64,000 nt of DNA from Porites lobata (GCA_942486035.1 CALNXK010000043.1:172501-236500); one strand, 5' to 3'; positions 9,971 to 21,718 are shown, counted from the first letter of the stretch. Numbers and translations are program-made. Notes: a model not told the origin generated them from the letters alone.

Positions 9971-11552
9971 TTATGAAATTATAAATGATAAAAATAGCTT
10001 AATCATCACGAGAAGTTGGAAAGAGTATAAGACACGCGGTTGTTAACATTTGTTGTAAAAAAACTGCTTAAGATTTTCCTAAGACCAATTTAGAGAAAAT
10101 AAAAAATCCTGTTAACAAATGCTCAGCAGTAGCCATTATCGGAGAACTATTTAGTTCACCCTTAGTTGTAGTCTGTATTCCGTCAGCGTTCAACGCCCGG
10201 CCCGCCATCCCAGTTACACAATACACTTAATTTTCGACCCCCCACTCCATCCTAAACATTATATGGGCCACCCTTCCCTAAGTTTCGCGCGGTTCTGCGA
10301 TACAAGTGTTTCCTATTACTTCCATCTCAGTGGGTCCCAGTCCTCACTCCTTCCTATTCACTTCCGCTACAGTCCGAATACCTGTTGATTAAGAGTGGCC
10401 GAAACTTATTCGATACGTGACAATCCACTTCCAAGATCGGAGCTGCGCAGCTTCGCTTCGTTTGAGAAATCGCGCAGAAATCACAGTTCTTCATATCCGG
10501 GATAACGTGCATGCAGCATTAGCGATACCACCAAAAATAGCCAATAATTTCCCAGCGGGAGATAATCAATTTAATTATACCTCAGCTGGGGATTTCTCGA
10601 ACAGATTGTTAAATTTTGTTGCACCTACTCAACTCCCCCGGGGGACTGCCAAATAAAAGCGACGGAGATGCTCGTCGTCTCGCTTTAGGGTGTATATTCA
10701 CTATATTTGCCCATTCAGGTATCGCTTAGTACTGTGCATAAAGAAATTTACAAAAAATGCCCCGACAATGACCAACCAGAAATCTCCTTTACGGGTCTGT
10801 TTAAGCTTGAGCCACTCCCACATTGGTCTCCTTTAGGGGTGTAATTTTAATTTTCTGACGAGAACCCCGTCCGTTTTATATGGGAGTCCCCCCCGCCCCT
10901 CCGGGCTTAACCCTTTGAGCTCTAAGAGTGATCAGCATCAAGATTCTCCTTGTAATAATAGTTCTTTACCCGGGTCCTTTATCGAACAGAGCGGTGACAA
11001 GAACTACAGTCTTGATCACGCAAGATACAACGAGTTGATAATTCAAAAACTCTTCACTACGTCAAGAGTTATCTGACTGCGATTTTAGTCGAAGCAGGCC
11101 AGCCTAACAGCGCCTTAAGACAAGGTAGTTATATACAAGGAAGGGTGAGTTAAGCAGAAGACTTTTTTCAAACAGGTTGTTTCCCGGCCGCGTCATTTAA
11201 GTACTGATATCTTATTGTGATTTTGAAAATTCGATGGAGAAAATTATTGATATATTTACGTCTTTATGCTTCTTTATTCTACATGAAAATTCTCCAGCTG
11301 TCAGGAACTAATGCAATTAACCTACGTACCCCTTTTACTCTCTTCCTCACGCTTAAACAATTCGTTATTTATATAAACCCCCAGAGCTACCTTCTCAAAT
11401 GAGATTAATAGTTTTCGGGCACAATTTCAGGGATTTGTGGTCATGGGTTTTGTAACCTTCAAGTGTAACAGCTTGCTGGACTTGGACATGATATGATGTC
11501 CTCTCGAGTTAGAGGTTTTTAGGACGAGGAATTGAAAAGCCGACTGAATACT

Positions 11553-12773
11553 ATGGTTTTTGCTTTCTTTCAATCTGGCAACTCTTTGGTACTGTTGCTT
11601 CTTTGCGGGATCATAATTATTGTGAAGTCCTCAAAGTTTAAAGGATCTTTCGACATTGATGGTGGGGAAGCGTTGTTTGCTAATCCAATAACTTTTCTTG
11701 GCCAAATGCTTAGCTCCGCTCCGCTCGTTTCAAAGGAAGTCATAGATGAAAGGGAATGCTTGTTAGAATGCGCCAAAGATTCTCAATGCCGGTCAACAAA
11801 TTTCCAAACAGTTGCCGTATCAAGTGGCAAATTTATCTGTCAGATTTTGGATACCAATAAATTTTTGTCTCCAGAGTTAATAAGTAGAAGCATGGATTAT
11901 CGTCACCACAGTTTTTCGGTAAGTAAGATGATTTGTCAAGTATATTTTTTATTTATGAATATTCTAAGGGTGCGTTTTTTTGGGAGAATCCAAAAACGGA
12001 TTTGTGATCTCAGATCATGCGGATTCTTCACTACTAAAAAAACAGAAGATCCGAAAAAGGATTATTTACCATGACAACGGTATGTCCTCGTGCTCCTCGT
12101 GGGACAAGAAGAAAAAGCAACATAAGCTACGAATGAATATACGAAATGTATATATTTCGGTTTGAAACATAAACGTTTCTCGAATGGGATACACTCCTCA
12201 GGATAGTAAAATTATAAGAATTTTAAACTGAAGCCGATGTATGTTTTTTTTTTAAAATCACTTGGAAAATAAACCGGCGTAAGCAGACACTACATACATA
12301 CAAAAAACATGACAAGTAAGGGTTTAAAAACACTCTACCAATAATTTGAATAGACGACAAACCGCTTGTCAAAAATACTTTTTTCAAATCCTTTCCCAAA
12401 AAAACTCTCAGATTGTGAATCTCAAAAATCCGAATTTGGATTTGATCCGAAAAATGTAAATGTAAATATCATAATATCCACTCCCCTCAGGGCTTTTCAG
12501 GGATAATTTACAACATTGGCTGAGGGACTTTGCCAGACTGCTTAAGGTGCAGTTTACAAGTAATGAAGGAATGAGTAATGATGCCTCCATACATGAGTGT
12601 GAAAGTGAGATAGACCACTACACCAGGCACTACGTGCCCTACTCTTTACGAAGAGTGTGTGGGTTCTTTAACGTCCCACAGATTTATTACATGTGCAAGG
12701 GCTTGTGAGACGGGGCCTACGGTTGATCGTCCTTATCCGAGAAGACTAGAAAGTCAAACCGTTTGCAGATGTT

Positions 12774-12806
<33 letters not shown>

Positions 12807-15800
12807 AAAGACCCTGGGTGTTGGTACGACCTGAGTTTAAACCTACGGCCTCCCGCTCAGCAGACCGGCGCTAATCCATTGAGCTAACCGGGCGGCGCAC
12901 ACCCTTAGTCCCTAAGAATCCACCCTGAGTGTGGATTTTATGGATTCAAGATCTGTTTTTGGATTTGCCCCAAAAAACGCCAAATTCGTTTTTGGATTCG
13001 GAAATCTGGATTTGGATTTTCCCAAGAAAAAGCACCCTTAAGACACATGAAGTTGAACACAATTATATGACAGAGCTGCGATTGTGTGATAATGACTGTA
13101 TTTAGCAAGTCAAGAAAAACTATAAGCGGTTATTCTTTTCCTTTAACTAATTGTCAAATTCAGTGCAAACTCTGTTTTTTAAGCAATCGTAAAGCGTTTA
13201 GACAAATCGTTAAAATGTTTAGACAAACCGTTAGAGCGTTTGGGCAAAACGTTAGAGCGTTAGAAAGACCGTTAATTATCCGTTAGTTTTGTAAAGGATA
13301 ACAAATTATCACAAGTGTATGTTTTCCCCAAGAAGAAAGCCACCTGTCCCATGCATATGGGGGCCAGGTTGGCGACCAGGCGTGAAAATTTAGTTGACAC
13401 TGAGTAAAAGCTGGTCGCAACGTCGAGCCCTGAGGGGAACACAGAGTAACACAGGGTAACACACGGGAACACAGGGGAACACAGCGGAATACAGGGGAAC
13501 ACACGGGAACACAGAGTAACACAGGGGAACGCAGGGGAACACAGCGGAACACAGGGAAACACAGGGGGAACAACGGGTTCACAGTGTAACACAGGGTAAC
13601 ACAGAGCATCAAAGGGGAACACAGGGTAACACACGAAACACAGGGGAACAAGGGGTAACACAGGGGAACACAGGGAAACAGGGGGTGACACAGGGGAACA
13701 AGGGGCAACACAGGATAACACAGGGTAACAGGGGGTAACACACGGTAACACAGAGGAACAAGGAGTAACACAGGGGAACAAGGGGTAACACAGGTTAACA
13801 CAGAGAACCACTGGGGAACAAGGGATAACACAGGTTAACACAGGGTAACACTGGGAAACAAGGGGTAACACAGGGTAACACGGAGGAACAAGGGGTAACA
13901 CAGGTTCACACAGGGTAACACTGGGGAACAAGAGGTAACACAGGGTAACACAGGAGAACAAGGGGTAACACAGGTTAACACAGGGGAACAAGGGGTAACA
14001 CAGGTTAACACAGGGGAACAAGGGGTAACACAGGGAAACAAGGGGTAACACAGGTTAATACAGGTTAACACAGAGAACCACTGGGGAACAAGGGGTAACA
14101 CAGGGTAACACAGGGGGAACAATGGGTAACACAGGGTAACACAGGGAAACAAGGGGTAACACAGGTTAACACAGAGAACCACTGGGGAACAAGGGGTAAC
14201 ACAGGGTAACACTGGGGAACAAGGGGTAACACAGGGTAACACAGGAGAACAAGGGGTAACACAGGTTAACACAGGGGAACAAGGGGTAACACAGGGAAAC
14301 AAGGGGTAACACAGGCTAATACAGGTTAACACAGAGAACCACTGGGGAACAAGGGGTAACACAGGGTAACATAGGGGAACAAGGGGTAACACAGGGTAAC
14401 ACGCTTTTAGTCCTAAATTGAATACAATCTTGACGACATTTTCTCTCCTCAGGTCCCCTGTGAGCTTAACCCTTGCATGAACGGAGCTACCTGCCAGCCA
14501 ATCAAAAGCCAGTACGACTTCAAATGCGCATGTCCACCAGGCTATTATGGAAAGCTTTGCAATGTGTGTAAGTAATCAGCATTGTTAACTGTTTTATCAA
14601 AGGACGTGGATAAGGCCGATCAGTTAAATGTTTCAACTGATTCCGGCCAATTCCAGCATGTCGCTGAGTCATGTAGAAAGAGGACACTTACTGTGGGACC
14701 CAGGTCCCATGTATATGATAGTAAGGAGACAAAAACTTGATTTTGTTGCTGTAATTTGCCTGCAGTACTGATATCAAGCCAGACACACTTTCTGGTTCTG
14801 ATAACAAAATGAAAATTTTTGTCCAGCAAAAATAGCCAGCAAAAAGTGCAAATTACGCTAGCAGACCTTTTTTCGGCAAATAGTTGAACATTATGCTCGT
14901 AGTAAGTGGAAACCCCTTGGAACCACGCCCCACCCTCTTATTTGTGGACCAAACTGAGGCCCGAAGGGCCGAAAAAAGGGCTCCCACCTTATCTCAGGGT
15001 CTAGATGACCGCCCCCGCCCCTTATCTGAAGGTCTAGATCCGCCACTGTTTTTAACCCCTTAATGGTGACTAGTGCCATATCTCCGTTTGCCCTTTATAC
15101 TTGCGTGTAAGTAACAATGACGGAGTATTTTTTTTAACCATTTATCTTTTTATCGCTTTTACTAATACTATTTTTTTCTCACCAGCTTATGAAAGCTGTG
15201 CTGAGTTGCTGAACGCGGGATTCAAAAAGTCAGGAATTCACCTGATTAAACCCTTCCAGACAGACATGTTAAATGTATCATGCGACCAGGCCAACAATGG
15301 AGGAGGTATCAGCGCGAATGTATTGAATTGTTTGACCGTCAAATCTACTCTATTTACCGTGTAGTCTCGCATCATTGGTCGTGTTCCAAAGAAGCCGAGA
15401 ACTGTTACGAATAATGTCCGCAAAGGCTTTAGAGATTGTTTGGAAGGAAAGCAAAAACATGGCGGACGGCAGCGAACCACCTATTAAAGACCGGGCACTA
15501 AGGGTTATTCTAACTCAAGGAGATGATGCATCAGGGTCTCTTAAAGGATTCTGTAAAAGTAAAAATTAGTTACATATATGAAATTGTTATTGGAGTTTGG
15601 AGCTTGGAGCACTTGAAATGTGCCATGTTTGTTGACCTTCATGCCGCCCTTCCGAACGATCCCAAGATTATTTGTGGTCGCATATTGTACCCATTTTTTC
15701 ACTCGTTTAGCAAATTATCTCTATTCCTTCTTAGCTCGGTTAAGTCTTCACCATACCATGAATTTGAACATCACATTTGTAACACAAGCTTGATCCAAAG

Positions 15801-17650
15801 ATTCATAATGAATGCTTGAGGGTGAAAAGGCAGAAAAAATGAAGACTTATCCTATGCCGAGTGTTACAGCATTGATGAGAGAAGGAAAAAACACACTTAA
15901 CTTTGGCAAAATGCATAAGATATTAACAGGGTTGTGACTAATTAGATAAACGGTTTGAATGTGAAGGGGAAAAGCATGTTTACAGGGTTTTTCCTTTTCC
16001 ATCAGGGTGGACCATGGTGTTTAAGGCTATCAGTAATGTGTCGTCGGCTATTCTCCAGCCACTGTGGACATCAGCGGATACTTTAAATGAAGACAATACA
16101 GAAGTTTTGAGCCCCAGTTCGTTTCCCAGAGAACATTACAAGAACCGCTTCATACAAAACTGGCAAACAGCTGATCCAACGGAGGTGGGTGTGTTACCAT
16201 TAGAATATGCACGCATTTACAGTGTCAGAAACATTTCCCCCATTTTTTCCGTTTAGCGTCATGCGACCGACACAAATTTGTGGCGTTTCCCAAAAAAGTG
16301 GCGGCTTTAACTAATTCTTTTACAGAACAATGAGCATTTTAGAGCATTTCGTAGCATAGAAATTTCCACGGTGTATCGTTTACGTTAATTTACTATGATC
16401 AGTCGTGGATCCAGACCTTCAGATAACGGAGGGGGCCTCTCATCCAGACCCTGAGATAAGAGGGGGCCTGGTCTAAAAAAAATTTTTAAACGGCCCTTCG
16501 AGTCTCAGTTTGGTTAAAAATAAGGGGGGAAGGGGCGGGCTCACTGGGCCCCTCCCCTGGACCCGCCGCTGATGATATTGAACATCAAATCTTCATACAT
16601 ATTGATTTTGTGTCCATGACTCGTTGTTTCCCAACCCAACCTCGTCCCCAGGGTCTCTTCGTTTTCCAATATGTCGGTGAAAAGAGAGAAGACTAACGCA
16701 TTCAATAGGGGATGGCCTTATATATTTTTTGTACGCTAATAGTGTTTTAATAGCGTTCACTAGTACTTCTGACCATAGTTCGAGACGTGTTTTACGTCTG
16801 TTCTTTAACGTACGTCGTTTTATCAGTTTCAGTAGGGGAATTCGTTGCCGCGTTTCCTTTGGTCAGCTTTTCTTGTCGTTGATGTTTATTCGCACTTCTT
16901 GTTGATTGACGCTGTACTGAGGCAGGTGATGTTATGCGTTCCCTTTCAGGTGCGTGTGTCCATATTTGAAAGTCAGAACGAAGTCCTCTCCATCGTTTTC
17001 AATGCCACAAACAGCGACAATACAAACTGGTTTTCCGCCAGTCGAGTGATTTCTTCCCCTTGGACAGACTTCGTTACCAATCCACCCGCTCTTTTCAGCC
17101 TCAACGTTCCTTCAGACCGGCCCTTCTACATTGCTACACCTTTAAACACGTGTGGCAATGATGGAGGGTGGCTTGTTGTAAGCAGTGGACCATGCGCCTG
17201 GGAAAAACGATTTCCTGCACCGAGCATTTTGTACAGCAAACTTAAAACGTCTACAAACTGGAATGTTCCCGGTAAGCTTAAACGTCGAGCAATTTTAACA
17301 CTAATACACTAGAATCCCGGTAACTCGAACCCTCGATAACTCGAACTCCCGATAACTTGAGCTTTTTTCTATTTCCCTTAAAGATTCGAATTATCGGGAG
17401 TCGACTGTATAAGAAGTCATCGGTGTAACGAAAGACATTCTTCGGCCAAGTAAAAGTAAAATATATCATTAAGGAAAAGATCCTCGAGATTCAATGTCTT
17501 TGCACCGAGGTCCCTAAATTTTATGCGAGTTTCAAATCTATCAAAAATCTACCTACCTTTTATAACTTGTAACGTTGATTACCGCATTTCCTTTTTCTCG
17601 CCTTAGAAAACGTCGGCTGTGCAGACGTCTTGATAGTATACATTCGTTGA
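11553..17650 (+). CDS. Secreted PAN-EGF-fibrinogen-like protein (skeletal organic matrix protein 5-like, copy C)
   Basis: Six exons join in frame to 381 aa: 11553-11918, 14453-14567, 15186-15305, 16006-16184, 16950-17271, 17607-17650. Exon order and phases equal copy B; exons 1, 2 and 6 have identical lengths (366, 115, 44 nt). The start is the ATG at 11553; the frame is open further up but has no earlier ATG. Parts in order: signal peptide (LVLLLLCGIIIIV), PAN/Apple segment, six-cysteine EGF domain nearly identical to that of copy B, fibrinogen-like start (YESCAELLNAGFKKSG; GWTMVFK), family-specific tail ending CADVLIVYIR. Intron 1 has grown to 2.5 kb through a nested transposon/SINE and a minisatellite ending about 50 bp before the EGF exon. 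An AATAAA lies at about 18001. It looks like a tandem duplicate of copy B. Confidence 0.87.
11967..13038. mobile_element. DNA transposon with AGGGTGCG...GCACCCT ends, flanked by TA
   Basis: The left end reads AGGGTGCGTTTTTTTGGGAG, then AATCCAAAAACGGATTT. The right end reads AAATCTGGATTTGGATTTTC, then CCAAGAAAAAGCACCCT. These ends are inverted copies, and TA flanks both sides (11965-11966, 13039-13040), as expected for a TA-targeting element. It carries no recognisable transposase and is interrupted by a SINE at about 12450-12897. Confidence 0.65.
12450..12897 (-). mobile_element. tRNA-derived SINE nested in the transposon
   Basis: Read on the minus strand, the head GCCCGGTTAGCTCAATGG contains an A-box-like TAGCTCAATGGATTAGC, followed by the B-box GGTTTAAACTC (about 12833-12843). 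A long body follows (AGTGCTGCCTTTGTAATAAC, then TTCTCGGATAAGGACG, then GGGACGTTAAAGAACCCACA). The end is a short (TTTACA)n tail at about 12452-12470. This layout of tRNA head, conserved body and simple tail is that of a SINE; the tail sits inside the DNA transposon, so it inserted later. Confidence 0.7.
13180..13345 (+). repeat. GTTAG-rich block next to a minisatellite
   Basis: This block is made of repeated CGTTTAGACAAA/CGTTAGAGCGTT-type words and includes GCGTTAGAAAGACCGTTAA and GTGTATGTTTTCCCC. The blocks inside the big array (47833-48110, 49001-49278) carry GCGTTAGAAAAGCCGTTAA and GTGTACGTTTTCCTC in the same order, so I take them as related. About 90 bp downstream the 10-bp minisatellite begins. 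Confidence 0.55.
13433..14402 (+). repeat. Minisatellite, about 10-bp unit ACACAGGGKA
   Basis: About 970 bp of tandem units such as ACACAGGGTA, ACACAGGGGA and ACAAGGGGTA, with almost no T on the plus strand in the first part. From about 13,780 a longer block (CACAGAGAACCACTGGGGAA plus neighbours) recurs at about 13,800, 14,070, 14,175 and 14,332, giving a higher-order pattern. It ends about 50 bp before the acceptor of the EGF exon of copy C. The long minus-strand frames rich in Cys, Pro and Leu are repeat artefacts. Confidence 0.9.
14915..15052 (-). mobile_element. Short repeat element, copy 1
   Basis: Read on the minus strand it starts GTGGCGGATCTAGACCTTCA and includes AGATAAGG, CTAGACCCTGAGATAAGG, GGCCCTTCGGGCCTCAG and a run of Gs. 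The plus-strand copy at 16405-16575 has GTGGATCCAGACCTTCAGAT, CCAGACCCTGAGATAAGAGG and GGCCCTTCGAGTCTCAG in the same order. They are two copies of one family in opposite orientation within introns of copy C. Confidence 0.55.
16405..16575 (+). mobile_element. Short repeat element, copy 2
   Basis: This is the plus-strand partner of the element at 14915-15052, with the shared words listed there. Its outer ends, CGTGGATCCAGACC and, inverted, GGACCCGCCG, resemble CAGGGGCGGATC-type ends. It lies in intron 4 of copy C. Confidence 0.5.
17307..17407. mobile_element. 101-bp Tigger/pogo-like short transposon flanked by TA
   Basis: The left end CACTAGAATCCCGGTAACTC and the inverted right end (CAGTCGACTCCCGATAATTC on the other strand) match with a few changes. 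TA dinucleotides flank both sides. CAGT-type ends with TA targets are characteristic of pogo/Tigger elements. It lies in the last intron of copy C. Confidence 0.65.
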
Positions 17651-18850
17651 CTTCAAGGTGAGGCTGACAAAATATCACATTCAGCAGTGTACCGAGAGTA
17701 CTCAAATCAGCAGGGATAAATTAGAGAGCTTAACACGCACGTCCACGTCACTGGAACTTGGATTCCGGATTCCAATCGTTAGCGGAATTCCGGATTTTAA
17801 TTCTTTTTTAGAACAAACAACTCTCAGAAAATCTTGTGCTTTAGTTTTAAAATGTAATGAAAATAATTGTCTATACCTATCTAACTTATTATTCGCAGGT
17901 GACCAGATGAGGACCTTGAATTCACCGCTTTTTGAAATGACCTCTCCTGGTGTTGCAGGAAGACATGCATAAGGAAAAAGAATTTAACAAAAACAACAAC
18001 AATAAAGAAAAAAGTATCCGTGTACATGGTATTATAAAAATCACATCTTTACTTTAATTTGTGTCATGTTTGTATTACTTTAGAATACTTCATTCAACTA
18101 CTATGTAACACGCTCACTTTGATTTTAACACAAGAAGCAGGGGCGGATCTAGGGGGAGGGTGCAGGGGGTGCGCACCCCCCCCCCTCTGAGATGACCTGC
18201 GGTTTTCTAATACAACTGGTTTTCTGCAAAAAAAAAAACTGTGTGGTTTATTGGTGTTGAAGAAGAGCAAGAGACGAGTGCACCCCCTCCTAAACAAAAT
18301 CCTGGATCCGCCCCTGAGAAAATATAGACGCATTAAAATCATGATGATTTTGAGCTATGCGACAAATGAACAATTGATCTGAGATTATATTCTTATTCCT
18401 TCCACAAAAAAAACTATATAATAAACCACTTTAAAGGTGTGTGTGTTGTTTTTATCCCTCTTTTTGAAGTATTCCCAAGCGCTACCACTCTCCCACGCCT
18501 AATCTAAATTTTCAGTATCAAAGCATGTTAGTCATGTTAGGTCTAATGTTAAGAAGCTAAGACTATTGTAGCACATTCTGTGAGCAATACCCAATCAAAA
18601 GGAATTTCCTTTACGGATTATATGGAAATTACCCGGCAAGACGAGGCTCCACTTTTTGTACCCCCACCGGGAGCAGGCTATAATTGGCTGACAAATCTCT
18701 GCGAGTATTAGAGTAATCGAAAACCATATATCAGTTTATTTGGACGCGCTTTGCTTATGTTGACCCCCTTTACAAGGCTACAGAAATTTTTGGTTGGTAT
18801 CTGATTGGAATGTGTCGGGCACGTGACGAGAGGATCAAATTGGAGTTGAT
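17651..18850. other. Gap between copy C and the sulfotransferase (tail-to-tail)
   Basis: Both neighbouring genes end here. The gap holds candidate poly(A) signals, AATAAA at about 18001 for copy C and, on the minus strand, AATAAA at 18737-18742 for the sulfotransferase, plus the short transposon at 18138-18316. The 104-aa frame at 17658-17972 shows no domain. Confidence 0.5.
18138..18316. mobile_element. Short DNA transposon, CAGGGGYGGATC family, copy 2
   Basis: The terminal inverted repeats CAGGGGCGGATCTAGG and CCTGGATCCGCCCCTG are nearly perfect. Sub-terminal G-rich and C-rich blocks match those of the copy at 5825-6100, but the interior is about 100 bp shorter. Confidence 0.7.
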
Positions 18851-20836
18851 CTATTTGTGAGCTGTAAAGCTGGGAAGCTTATTCAGTTGCCCAGGGAAAC
18901 GATACCCAAACATTTCATAGTCACTTTCATAAATCTTTGCTAATTCCAAAATTATGAGCTTGGGAATCTGCGAAAAGTAAACAAACAGCTCTGTTGAGGT
19001 TCGAGACGGGCGAAATGGCGGGAAAGAAACGCGGTCGTCAATTCCCGCCGTTTTTAATAGATATGGAGCGTCTTCTGCCAGGTCTTCGTAATGGCCGATA
19101 AAGTCGTATTGAATAGCACATGGATGACACAGCTTATCAAATGGTCTCCAATGTTCATCTAGGTGCCGTGTTTTCACGACATAATTCGTGAATTCCGAGA
19201 ATGTCACGCCTCTTCCAGTTGCGAGCGCCTCCTCTGTCGCGTTAGGTCGAAATTTTTTGATAATCTCCCTACCGATCGCCTGGTGAAACACCACGTTTTC
19301 TCGCAAAAATTTGTCTTTGTAAGCTGACACAAACCTTTCAAGCGGCTCGCGAACGAAGAGAAATGTGAAATATGTTTTAAGCATCTGTTCTACTTCTTCA
19401 AGAGGATATGCATTGAGGTGATCAAATTTGATCTCACTAGCATGGTGAAAAGTCCTATTTCCCTCATTCAAAGCAGACAAGACCGTTTTCCATTGGGTGC
19501 TTGCAACTTTTGGAGCGAAGCAATAAATGGTTCTTGTTTTATGGAATACAAGGTGATAGCGGAGATCTTGTCCATATAAGGAGTCACTTCTCTTACGTCT
19601 TTTACAGTAATCTTTAACCAGTTCTTTCCTCGTTTGCAGTCGCATTTCCATTGTGCCGTTCATGGACGATATATCTTTCCTCCAACCGGGCTTCAGTTTT
19701 TCAGGCAGTTCTGGAGGAAAAACGTGAATGTCAAATATGTAAATAATCGCTTAGAAATCACCGTAAAGCACAGTTAGACTCCTGGAAAGAGCAGATAACT
19801 GATAGTTTGAAACTATCGCTCTTTACACGATAGACCGGCACGATCTTAGAATGGGGTGACAAAGGCTATATTGATTTATGTCTACACTTGGCAGATGAGA
19901 ACGAACCAATGGGAACACACTCTCTTTTCAAGTACTCAGCGTCAAAATTCGGACCCGGTACAACAGGGTTTGGTTTGGACGTTTGCATTAAATAAGGTCC
20001 CCACTACTTTCTTCAAGACCTGCGATTTGGCCTAATAAAATGAAAGGCCGGAATTGGCGATCTTAATTAGAGGAATAAAGGCAGCTGATTTGCGATGTAA
20101 TCATCAGCGGGGTTTTATAGGGAAGAAGAGATTAAAGAGCCTAGTGCGCATGTGCGCGTGTTTCTTGTAGGTTCCGAGGCATCGTCGCTATCTTTTGCGT
20201 CTGACGGATCCTAACTTTTGGGGCAAATGCGTACGATGAATACAGTACCCAGTTTCTAAAAACAGAAATATGCAGCTATAAAAAACGACTGAAAAACAAA
20301 ATCGTCTCAGTTCAGTCTGATTCATTCAGAGACTTTTTACATTTTAAGTCATGCAAGTCAGACCAATTAGAAAGTTTTCCGAACGGCGGTTTCTGAAGAA
20401 ACCGGATCAGGCGTAAGTATGCAGACGAACACAGTTCTCCCATTGGACCTTTAAACTCCAAAAGGCACAAAATGTGCTTTAATAAAGTGCGCAGTAAGTT
20501 TGCTACCTTGAAGTACTTCGAGAATTGAAGTTTTCAGCGCCAGCTGATTCTTCATGACCCAGGGAATCGCTCTGATGAAGAGATAGCTCTTGAAAAGTCA
20601 GTTTTTGGCTCAGTTGAAATAAAAAACAACTTATTGTTTTGGTTTATTCTCCCGACAAGGCGTTCAAAATCGGTCAGAAGTTGCGAATGTGACCATAAAC
20701 TCGGGCCTCGCTCTTATTCCACAGAGATTCTGACAACACAAAAAATTAACTTACCTCTTTCGTAGCTTTGGAGAAAATAAATACTCACACCGATCAAAAT
20801 GAAAAAAAGCAAAACCATTGAATGAAAAACATTCAT
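18851..20836 (-). CDS. Carbohydrate sulfotransferase, HNK-1 sulfotransferase (Sulfotransfer_2) family
   Basis: Two exons, 20755-20836 and 18851-19710, join in phase to 313 aa. Exon 1 gives a short cytoplasmic end and a membrane anchor (MVLLFFILIGVSIYFL), as in Golgi type II enzymes. Exon 2 carries the PAPS-binding motifs: the 5'-phosphosulfate loop PKVASTQWK at about residue 93 and the 3'-phosphate motif VREPLERFVSAY at about 143. A further conserved segment is HWRPFDKLCHPCAIQYDFIG, with the C..C typical of CHST8-14. The enzyme should move sulfate from PAPS to a sugar of a glycan or glycosaminoglycan in the Golgi; the acceptor (chondroitin, dermatan or other) cannot be read from sequence. About 310 aa is slightly short for the family, but no core motif is missing. 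A minus-strand AATAAA lies about 110 bp past the stop. Confidence 0.85.
19711..20754 (-). other. Intron of the sulfotransferase gene
   Basis: The single intron runs from donor GTAAGT (20754) to acceptor TTTTCCTCCAG (19711). Joining E-R-G|AA-CTG keeps the frame. I see no mobile element with clear ends in it. Confidence 0.7.
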
Positions 20837-21271
20837 GATGCAGGTACACGTTTAAGGTAGATCTTTATTATATTATTAGTCTTTGATCTTCGTTTTCTTT
20901 GATGTCTTTGGCAGCATTGTTAGCTAAGAAATTTTGTCACCATGACGACAATATAATTAACGCAATAAACAGGAGTGCAACCAGAATTTTTCCTTAACTT
21001 CTTTCGAGGATTTTAATTTTCAAGGCAGTTATTTAATACAAATGAACGGGACCAGACCGCCGATAAGAAAGTTAGAATTTACATTGTTACTTAATATATT
21101 AAAAGCAAACAAAAATACAACCGCAGTCAAGTGCCTAGTTTTCTATTTGCATAAGAAAGAAGCCTGTTCCAGGCTCTCAGATAGTGGGGAAGACGCAAAA
21201 GTGAAAGGAACTTGTGTTCGCGATTTCTCAATCCCAGCGGACCCGACTTTCTCGGCTAACAAGAAAGTGAC

Positions 21272-21509
21272 CAGGGGCCCGTTTCTCCAAAGTCCCGATA
21301 ACTTTTCGGGCCCGACATCAAATATTCAAATCGAAATAAAAAGAATAAGAGCCGAGCGTGGGGCCTGAGTAGCAAAATACTCCATTTTGTTTCACTGACC
21401 GATAGTTTTATCATGTTAGATTCAAGACTATTGAAACTTCTATCTCGCATGCAAACAACAACAGCTTTACGGGCCCGTTAATTTTCGGGACTTTCGAGAA
21501 ACGGGCCCC
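21272..21509. mobile_element. hAT-like short transposon, CAGGGGCCCGTTTCTC ends
   Basis: The left arm CAGGGGCCCGTTTCTCCAAA, then GTCCCGATAACTTTTCGGGC, is inverted at the right (GCCCGTTAATTTTCGGGAC, then TTTCGAGAAACGGGCCCC). The interior, about 150 bp, is unrelated. No open frame belongs to it. Confidence 0.65.
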
Positions 21510-21510
21510 A

Positions 21511-21718
21511 GGGCCCATTCGTTTGAAGGCCGATTAGCGCTAACAAGGGGCTAAATTTTTATAGCATTCAAGGATAATTTTCCCTATTCTTTTTAGATCA
21601 TCCAATCACCAAAATACACACCAAAGGAATTAAACTGAATTTGCTTTCAAGCTTTTATATCTGAATTAAAATTTCGCACTAACCCTGGGTTATCTTAACC
21701 CCGCTTTGAACAACCCAT
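21511..21718 (-). mobile_element. Short transposon, GTTGTTCAAAGC family, copy 1
   Basis: Read on the minus strand it has GTTGTTCAAAGCGGGGTTAA, GATAACCCAGGGTTAGTGCG, then CAGATATAAAAGCTT, AGCAAATTCAGTTT and GTTAGCGCTAATCGGCC. The same words occur in this order on the plus strand at about 35215-35457. A more degenerate relative is seen at about 37680-37915. Confidence 0.6.

Larger units (their letters stand above)
8633..11552. other. Intergenic region between copies B and C
   Basis: No coding exon was recognised. The region holds a palindromic short transposon (9075-9163) and inverted retroelement-like tails (about 9818-9970). Between about 10,000 and 11,550 only short unrelated open frames occur; the 79-aa frame at 10417-10656 has no recognisable domain. 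Confidence 0.5.

Noticed and set aside
12830..12897. tRNA-like sequence on the minus strand
   Set aside because: It is the head of a SINE, with a long conserved body and simple tail; not a stand-alone tRNA.
13272..14392. Minus-strand frames rich in Cys, Pro, Leu and Val over the 10-bp minisatellite
   Set aside because: They are pure repeat translations in an intron of copy C, present in several frames at once.
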